Both the position numbers and the translations under genes were made by a program. 18,553 nucleotides of DNA from assembly GCA_045644665.1 (NCBI GenBank), contig JAZRHH010000032.1:1-18553 (forward strand). Direction: 5' to 3'. Below, piece by piece: positions 13,841 through 18,553 of the stretch. Under the pieces are notes generated by a model. The model was not told where the DNA came from and did not search any database. It saw only the letters and a program-made list of their open reading frames with translations. How positions within the stretch are numbered: position 1 is the stretch's first letter; each line of letters opens with the position of its first letter. The DNA is from RGIG9115 sp045644665. Its GTDB lineage: Bacteria > Bacillota > Clostridia > UBA1381.

Positions 13841-13859
13841 TAAATTTGGAGGAACTACT

Positions 13860-14540
13860 ATGATAAGAAAAATAATAAAAATTGATGAAGAAAAATGTAA
13901 CGGCTGTGGCATTTGTGTCAGCGCTTGTCACGAGGGTGCAATTGAGCTGATAGACGGAAAAGCAAAGCTCACACGTGAGGATTATTGTGACGGCCTTGGA
14001 GATTGCCTGCCGGCTTGTCCTACAGGTGCAATATCCTTTGAAGAAAGAGAAGCCCCTGCATACAACGAGGAAGCTGTACAAAAAGCAAAAAAAGCATCTG
14101 CACCACTTCCATGCGGCTGCCCCGGAACACAGTCAAAGGCAATTGAAAGAGACTCTTGCTGCTGTACTGTTTCAAATACGAGTATGCTTTCACAGTGGCC
14201 TGTTCAAATTAAGCTTGTACCTGTAAACGCTCCATACTTTGACGGAGCAAATCTTTTGGTAGCTGCAGACTGCACCGCATTCGCATACGGAAACTTCCAT
14301 AACGAGTTTATACGTAATCATATAACCCTTATTGGATGCCCAAAGCTTGATGAAGGTGATTATACACAGAAGCTGACCGCAATTTTACAAAATAACAATA
14401 TAAAAAGCGTAACAGTTGTACGCATGGAAGTGCCTTGCTGCGGAGGTATAGAATTTGCAGTAAAAAATGCGCTTCAAACAAGCGGAAAAATTATTCCATG
14501 TAAAGTAGTAACAATTTCCACAAGCGGAAGCATTATTTAG
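13860..14540 (+). CDS. ferredoxin-like [4Fe-4S] protein with Cys-rich C-terminal domain
   Basis: This 226-residue protein begins with a ferredoxin module: CNGCGICVSAC (C13, C16, C19, C23) and a second set C43-x5-C49-x3-C53-P. The second set lacks the middle cysteine of the usual C-x2-C-x2-C-x3-C-P, so one cluster may be missing or use another ligand. Then come PCGCPG (C85, C87), a CCC run (100-102), and a C-terminal domain with ADCTAFAYGNFH, LIGCPKLDEGDY and VPCCGGIEFAV, which looks conserved rather than degenerate. I recognise the type as a clostridial protein often paired with a Crp/Fnr regulator and sometimes near the hybrid cluster protein gene, but its biochemical role is unknown. The ATG follows GGAGGA at 13848-13853. 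It is monocistronic, with a terminator right behind. Confidence 0.82.
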   Translation: MIRKIIKIDEEKCNGCGICVSACHEGAIELIDGKAKLTREDYCDGLGDCLPACPTGAISFEEREAPAYNEEAVQKAKKASAPLPCGCPGTQSKAIERDSCCCTVSNTSMLSQWPVQIKLVPVNAPYFDGANLLVAADCTAFAYGNFHNEFIRNHITLIGCPKLDEGDYTQKLTAILQNNNIKSVTVVRMEVPCCGGIEFAVKNALQTSGKIIPCKVVTISTSGSII

Positions 14541-14542
14541 GA

Positions 14543-14580
14543 CAAGGGTTGAGCATGGATCAACCCTTGAATTTTATTTT
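14543..14580 (+). terminator. terminator of the [4Fe-4S] protein gene
   Basis: CAAGGGTTGA (14543-14552) pairs perfectly with TCAACCCTTG (14560-14569) around a 7-base loop, followed by a T-rich tail. It separates this gene from the aromatic operon promoter. Confidence 0.85.
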
Positions 14581-14592
14581 TTGAAATTTTGC

Positions 14593-14621
14593 TTGACAAA
14601 TCCCAATTAAAGTGATAAAAT
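14593..14621 (+). promoter_or_regulatory. promoter of the aromatic amino acid operon
   Basis: TTGACA (14593-14598) and TAAAAT (14616-14621) are 17 bases apart. The predicted start near 14628 leaves a leader of about 218 bases before the first structural gene. Confidence 0.75.
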
Positions 14622-14646
14622 AATTAAAATTTTGAAGGTGATTGAT

Positions 14647-14766
14647 ATGAACGTGACTCTTATGAACACAGTTAAATACTTCTTTAGCTTTAGCGTAGTC
14701 TTTTATTATGGCTATGCTTATTTTGCTATGAAAAGGTTACTTGTGAGTTTGCGGAGCAGTTTTTAA
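14647..14766 (+). CDS. aromatic amino acid leader peptide
   Basis: This 39-codon ORF starts at ATG 14647 after GAAGGTG (14634-14640) and ends at TAA 14764-14766. Residues 11-26 read YFFSFSVVFYYGYAYF: five Phe and five Tyr in 16 residues, encoded at 14677-14724. That density is the hallmark of a sensor peptide for charged tRNA-Phe and tRNA-Tyr, as in enterobacterial pheL. A ribosome held at Tyr25 or Phe26 would have its front edge near 14734, just before the antiterminator arm that begins at 14735. A ribosome reaching the stop would cover much of that arm. A possible pause hairpin pairs 14693-14700 with 14710-14717 (8 bp with G-U pairs), inside the Phe/Tyr codons. The downstream operon makes chorismate and its Tyr/Phe branch, matching the sensed amino acids. 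It is too long and hydrophobic to exclude a tiny membrane protein entirely, but the RNA context argues strongly for a leader. Confidence 0.85.
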   Translation: MNVTLMNTVKYFFSFSVVFYYGYAYFAMKRLLVSLRSSF

Positions 14767-14827
14767 TATTATTTGAGATAATGTTTAAAACCTCACTTGT
14801 AACCGTGCAAGTGGGGTTTTGTATTTT
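14735..14827 (+). promoter_or_regulatory. antiterminator/terminator switch of the aromatic operon
   Basis: Terminator: AAAACCTCACTTG (14787-14799) pairs with 14808-14820 (13 bp, one G-U) around an 8-base loop, and the following stretch is T-rich (TTTTGTATTTTT). Antiterminator: GGTTAC (14735-14740) pairs with GTAACC (14799-14804), and GTGAG (14743-14747) with CTCAC (14792-14796), with a 2x2 T-T internal loop and three more A-T pairs outside a bulged C. The two structures share 14788-14799, so they exclude each other. Slow translation of the Phe/Tyr codons should favour the antiterminator and expression of the operon. Confidence 0.82.
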
Positions 14828-14845
14828 TGAAAGGGTGGCTGTAAT

Positions 14846-16159
14846 ATGGCAGATAAATTAGAAGAGGCTAGAAAAATTATCAATGAGGTTGATTCGAAAA
14901 TGGCAAAGCTTTTCGTAGAAAGAATGAGAGCCTCTGAAATGGTTTTTGAATATAAAAAGGAGTTTGGACTCCCTATCCTTGACGAAAAGCGGGAAGCCTT
15001 GGTTATAGAAAAGAACTCGGCTATGATTGAAGATGATGTCTTAAAGGGTTATTATATTGACTATATAAAGCACCTTATGTCTGTTTCAAAAGCTTATCAA
15101 TACCGTATGCAAAGCGGTGTAGAGGGTGCTGCGTGGGAAAGAATATCCCCTGATATGAACATACAAGTAAATCTTAAAGATAACAGCTACCACATCATTG
15201 TGAAAAGAGGGATTTTAAAAGAAGCCGCAGAGCATCTGAATTTAGACAGACGAGTTCTTATTGTAACGGATTCGGGTGTTCCTGACAGTTATGCCCAGAC
15301 ACTTGCAAAACAATGCAAAAACCCTACCATCTACACACTTAAAGCGGGTGAAGGTTCAAAAAGTCTTGAAGTATTTGGAGAGCTTCTTCAAACGATGCTT
15401 GAAAACAACTTTTCGAGAAAGGACTGTGTTGTGGCAGTAAGCGGCGGAGTTGTAGGTGACCTTTCGGGGTTTGCGGCATCTGCATATATGCGTGGTATTG
15501 ATTTTTATAACATCCCTACAACGCTTCTTTCCCAAATTGATTCCTCAATCGGCGGGAAAACGGCAATTAATTTTGGCAGCGTAAAAAACATCGTAGGTGC
15601 TTTTTATCAGCCAAAAAAGGTGTTGATAGATCCTGAGCTTTTAAGTACACTTCCGGAAAGACAGATTTCAAACGGACTTGCCGAAGCAATTAAAATGGCA
15701 CTCACATCCGATAAGGAGCTTTTTGATATATTTGAAAACAGAGATATCAAGGCAAATATTGATGAGATTATAATTCGTTCACTTAATATAAAAAAGGCTG
15801 TTGTTGAACAGGATGAAAAAGAAACACATTTGCGAAAAATTTTGAATTTTGGACATACTGTGGGTCATGGAATTGAAAGCAGACACGAGCTGTATCACGG
15901 GGAATGTGTTGCACTTGGACTTATACCCATGTGTGACGAAAAGATAAGACAAAGAGTTATAGAAGTTCTTAAAAAATGCAATTTGTATAATATTCCTGAG
16001 TTTGATTGGGATGCGATTAAGGAAGCGGCATTTCATGACAAAAAGGCTGACGGAGATACTGTTACCGTAACTATAGTTCCTGATGTTGGCCATTTTGAGC
16101 TGAAAACCATGAAATGCAACGATGTGATAGACATGGCAAAAAGTTGTTTGGGAGGTTGA
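14846..16159 (+). CDS. aroB: chorismate mutase / 3-dehydroquinate synthase fusion
   Basis: This 437-residue protein joins two enzymes of aromatic synthesis. Residues 1-92 are an AroQ-type chorismate mutase (chorismate to prephenate), with R26, K37 or K38, D46, R49, E50 (PILDEKRE) and Q85 in the usual places. Residues about 105-437 are 3-dehydroquinate synthase (DAHP to 3-dehydroquinate, NAD- and metal-dependent), with SGGVVGDLSGFAAS (199-212), PTTLLSQIDSSIGGKTAIN (224-242), and metal ligands E280 (NGLAEAIKM), H337 (NFGHTVGH) and H351 (YHGE). It thus links an early step of the shikimate pathway to the first committed step of the Tyr/Phe branch. Start ATG after AAAGGGTGG (14830-14837). It is the first structural gene behind the Phe/Tyr attenuator. 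Both halves look active. Confidence 0.93.
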   Translation: MADKLEEARKIINEVDSKMAKLFVERMRASEMVFEYKKEFGLPILDEKREALVIEKNSAMIEDDVLKGYYIDYIKHLMSVSKAYQYRMQSGVEGAAWERISPDMNIQVNLKDNSYHIIVKRGILKEAAEHLNLDRRVLIVTDSGVPDSYAQTLAKQCKNPTIYTLKAGEGSKSLEVFGELLQTMLENNFSRKDCVVAVSGGVVGDLSGFAASAYMRGIDFYNIPTTLLSQIDSSIGGKTAINFGSVKNIVGAFYQPKKVLIDPELLSTLPERQISNGLAEAIKMALTSDKELFDIFENRDIKANIDEIIIRSLNIKKAVVEQDEKETHLRKILNFGHTVGHGIESRHELYHGECVALGLIPMCDEKIRQRVIEVLKKCNLYNIPEFDWDAIKEAAFHDKKADGDTVTVTIVPDVGHFELKTMKCNDVIDMAKSCLGG

Positions 16160-16164
16160 TAAAA

Positions 16165-17253
16165 ATGAAAAACACATTTGGAAACAGCGTGACCGTAACA
16201 ATAATGGGTGAAAGTCACGGTGAATATATAGGTGCAGTTATTGATGGTTTGGCACCCGGACTTGATGTAAACGAGGAGTATATAAACCATATGCTTTTCC
16301 TACGAAGACCTGACGGAAAAATTTCTACACCAAGGAAAGAAAAGGACGAATTTAAAATTGTAAGCGGTGTAGCAAATGGAAAAACAACCGGTACACCCAT
16401 AACAATTCTTATACCCAATGAAAATATCAAAAGCAGTGATTATTCCCAAATGAAAACAATTGCACGACCATCCCACGCAGATTATACTGCACAGTGCAAA
16501 TATCACGGGTTTCAGGATTCACGGGGCGGCGGACATTTCAGCGGAAGAATAACAGCGGCACTTGTAGCGGCAGGCGCAATTTGCAAATTTGCACTGGAGC
16601 AGAAAGGAATATATATCGGCACTCATGTAAAGAAGTGTGCAGGGATTTCAGACAGAGAATTTGGAGATTTGATAAATGATATTAAATCCCTTAATAAAAA
16701 AACATTCGCTGTACTTGAAGATACTTGTATAGATGAAATGACAGATGCAATTACAAATGCATCATCAAAAGGCGACAGCGTTGGCGGTATACTTGAAACA
16801 GCAATTATCGGAATGCCTGAAGGTATTGGAGAACCTTGGTTTGACTCTGTTGAAAGCTTACTTTCGCATATGATGTTCTCTATACCGGCAGTTAAAGGAA
16901 TTGAATTTGGCAAAGGATTTGAGATTGCTGATATGAAAGGCTCCGAAGCAAATGATGCAATGAGAATTGAAAACGGAAAAATTGTAACTACAACAAACAA
17001 TAACGGCGGTATAAACGGCGGTATCACAAACGGTATGCCAATCATATTCAGAACTGCTATTAAACCTACACCAACAATTTTTAAACCCCAGAATACTGTG
17101 GATTTTAAAAATATGACAGAGACGGTTTTGGAACCAATAGGCAGACACGACCCGGCAATTGTACACAGAGCAAGAGTGGTGCAGGATGCGGCATCGGCAA
17201 TCGTATTATGTGATGCTATTACTATGAGATTTGGAACAGACTGGCTTAAATAA
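16165..17253 (+). CDS. aroC: chorismate synthase
   Basis: This 362-residue enzyme converts 5-enolpyruvylshikimate-3-phosphate to chorismate using reduced FMN. Motifs: GESHGEYIGAVIDG with His18, RRPDGKISTPRKEKDEF, ARPSHADYTAQ, DSRGGGHFSGRITAALVAAGA (second family signature) and GRHDPAIVHRARVVQDAAS. The frame extends upstream into the aroB gene, but ATG 16165 with GGGAGG at 16150-16155 and the family N-terminus support this start. It lies five bases after the aroB stop, with its ribosome binding site inside the end of aroB, so it is translationally coupled. Length is normal for the family. Confidence 0.96.
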   Translation: MKNTFGNSVTVTIMGESHGEYIGAVIDGLAPGLDVNEEYINHMLFLRRPDGKISTPRKEKDEFKIVSGVANGKTTGTPITILIPNENIKSSDYSQMKTIARPSHADYTAQCKYHGFQDSRGGGHFSGRITAALVAAGAICKFALEQKGIYIGTHVKKCAGISDREFGDLINDIKSLNKKTFAVLEDTCIDEMTDAITNASSKGDSVGGILETAIIGMPEGIGEPWFDSVESLLSHMMFSIPAVKGIEFGKGFEIADMKGSEANDAMRIENGKIVTTTNNNGGINGGITNGMPIIFRTAIKPTPTIFKPQNTVDFKNMTETVLEPIGRHDPAIVHRARVVQDAASAIVLCDAITMRFGTDWLK

Positions 17254-17269
17254 TAAAAAGGAATATAAT

Positions 17270-18472
17270 ATGATAGCAAAATTTATACCATGTAATTTAA
17301 AAGGTACTATAGCTGCACCTCCCTCAAAAAGTATGGCTCACAGATACCTTATAGGCGGAGCATTATCAAATGAAATATGCCATATATCAGGTGTTGATTA
17401 TAGCGATGATATCCTTGCAAGTATTGATTGTTTAAAGGCGCTGGGAACACAAATAGATATAAATAATGACACTGTAACCATTAATCCTGACAACTTTATG
17501 AAAGCAGACAAGCCTGTTTTGAATTGCAGAGAAAGCGGAAGCACATTAAGGTTTTTCATTCCTCTTTGCCTGTGCCTTGGAAAAGAAGTTACCCTCCAGG
17601 GAAGCACAAGACTTTTTGAAAGACCCCTCGATGTTTATGATGAGCTTTGCAAAGAAAATAATTTTAAGTTCATAAAGAAAGAAAATTCCGTAACAGTTTG
17701 CGGCAATCTTAAAAGTGGGAAATATAAAATCAGGGGAGATATAAGCAGTCAATTTATTACAGGACTTATCTTTGCCCTGGTATATCTCCAGGATGATTCT
17801 ACTATTGAGATTATACCACCATTTGAAAGCAGGTCGTATATAAACCTTACAATTTCTGCATTAAAGTCATACGGAGCAGATGTAGAGTTTTCAGATGAAT
17901 ATACAATAGTAATAAGAAAATCACAGCTACATTCATTTTCAGGCACAGTAGAAGGAGATTATTCCAATGCCGCATTTCTGGATGCACTTAATTATACAGG
18001 CTCGGAAATAGAAATAAACAATCTCATTCCCGATGGTATGCAGGGGGACAGGGTGTATAAAGAGTATTTTGAAAAAATATCCGTTGGGATGCCAAATCTT
18101 GACATTTCTGATTGCCCCGACCTGGGCCCTGTACTAATTGCACTTGCATCCTTAAAAAACGGTGCAACCTTTACGGGAACAGACCGATTAAAGGTAAAGG
18201 AAAGCAACAGAGGAGAGGCTATGCACGAAGAACTTAAAAAACTTGGCGGAGGTATTGTCATAGGTGATAATATGATAAGTGTGCCAAAGCAGGAGCTTGA
18301 AAATAAAGGTATTATCCTTGACGGTCACAACGACCACAGAATTGTTATGGCAATGTCGGTTATACTTTCAAAAACAGGCGGAGAGATTTCAGGAATTGAG
18401 GCAGTAAGAAAAAGCTATCCCGGGTTTTTTGAAGATATACAAAGGCTTGGTGCTAAGGTGGAATTAAAATGA
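17270..18472 (+). CDS. aroA: 3-phosphoshikimate 1-carboxyvinyltransferase (EPSP synthase)
   Basis: This 400-residue enzyme joins shikimate-3-phosphate and phosphoenolpyruvate to give EPSP, the substrate of AroC. Motifs: PPSKSMAHRYLI (K20, S21, R25) for substrate binding, CRESGSTLRFFIPL, RPLDVYDEL, DISSQFITGL, SDCPDLGPVLIALA, RLKVKESNRGEAM and DGHNDHRIVMAMSV near the end. The chain is somewhat shorter than the E. coli enzyme (427). An upstream in-frame ATG at 17231 lies inside aroC; the ATG at 17270 with AAAAGGA is the start. It is 16 bases after aroC and overlaps tyrA by four bases (ATGA). Confidence 0.95.
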   Translation: MIAKFIPCNLKGTIAAPPSKSMAHRYLIGGALSNEICHISGVDYSDDILASIDCLKALGTQIDINNDTVTINPDNFMKADKPVLNCRESGSTLRFFIPLCLCLGKEVTLQGSTRLFERPLDVYDELCKENNFKFIKKENSVTVCGNLKSGKYKIRGDISSQFITGLIFALVYLQDDSTIEIIPPFESRSYINLTISALKSYGADVEFSDEYTIVIRKSQLHSFSGTVEGDYSNAAFLDALNYTGSEIEINNLIPDGMQGDRVYKEYFEKISVGMPNLDISDCPDLGPVLIALASLKNGATFTGTDRLKVKESNRGEAMHEELKKLGGGIVIGDNMISVPKQELENKGIILDGHNDHRIVMAMSVILSKTGGEISGIEAVRKSYPGFFEDIQRLGAKVELK

Positions 18473-18553
18473 TAGTAAATGTAAATAAAAAAATATTGAT
18501 AGTGGGTCTTGGGCTTTTGGGCGGAAGCTATGCAAGAGGACTTAAACGATTTG
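18469..18553 (+). CDS. tyrA: prephenate dehydrogenase, N-terminus only
   Basis: Twenty-eight codons are present before the window ends. After MIVNVNKK the sequence ILIVGLGLLGGSYARGLKRF is a Rossmann NAD-binding fold of the TyrA type (GLGLLGGS). The start overlaps the aroA stop as ATGA and is preceded by AAGGTGG (18455-18461). The product would oxidise prephenate, made by the mutase half of the first gene, to 4-hydroxyphenylpyruvate on the way to tyrosine. Position and motif agree, but only the beginning can be seen. Confidence 0.82.
   Translation, partial: MIVNVNKKILIVGLGLLGGSYARGLKRF

Noticed and set aside
14829..14845. AGGGTGGCTGT before the aroB-type gene looks like the start of a T-box motif (AGGGTGGNACCGCG).
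   Set aside because: The ACCGCG part is missing, there is no T-box stem I or specifier loop, and the sequence is simply the ribosome binding site behind the terminator. The leader-peptide model explains the region better.
1..18553. CRISPR arrays, tRNA or rRNA genes, complete insertion sequences.
   Set aside because: I saw no regularly spaced repeats, no tRNA cloverleaf or TTCGAATC-like arm, no rRNA segments and no transposase or integrase motifs.

Overview
The window is low-GC DNA with strong AGGAGG-type ribosome binding sites, TTGACA/TATAAT promoters, DeoR and Crp/Fnr regulators, copper-amine-oxidase-like stalk proteins and a clostridial-looking ferredoxin protein. This points to an anaerobic Bacillota of the class Clostridia, probably a gut or sediment type. 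Species cannot be named from the sequence.

Layout. (1) Bases 1-1465 are an accessory region. It starts with a candidate dispersed repeat, then a promoter-driven structured leader RNA with a terminator/antiterminator pair ahead of a 59-residue AbrB/MazE-like protein, then a DinJ-YafQ type II toxin-antitoxin operon. (2) Bases 1432-9146 form a lipoate-dependent 2-oxoacid dehydrogenase locus. It has a lipoate ligase (minus strand), a divergent DeoR-type repressor, and an operon of E2, E3, a fused E1 alpha-beta and a small metallo-hydrolase. An identical 18-bp sequence of 10-bp-period direct repeats sits on both the deoR-like and the E2 promoters, so the regulator probably controls itself and the complex. 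(3) Bases 9145-12692 hold two secreted stalk-domain proteins on the minus strand (one with a DHHW domain) and a papain-like amidase-domain protein on the plus strand. (4) Bases 12699-14580 hold the RNase P RNA gene (minus), a Crp/Fnr regulator (minus) and a divergent [4Fe-4S] protein. Two overlapping dyads between the last two are well placed to repress the regulator gene and activate the ferredoxin gene. (5) Bases 14593-18553 are an aromatic amino acid operon: chorismate mutase fused to 3-dehydroquinate synthase, chorismate synthase, EPSP synthase and the start of prephenate dehydrogenase.

The most striking element is the 5' leader of the aromatic operon. A good promoter is followed by a ribosome binding site and a 39-codon ORF in which 10 of 16 consecutive residues are Phe or Tyr. 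A clear antiterminator and a mutually exclusive intrinsic terminator follow, just before the first structural gene. This is the architecture of ribosome-mediated transcription attenuation as in enterobacterial pheA, in an organism group where T-boxes and protein regulators are the usual solution. The structured leader before the AbrB-like gene (277-439) is a second candidate attenuator, with unknown signal.

All functions are read from motifs and context without database searches. The promoter, operator and RNA-structure calls are by eye.
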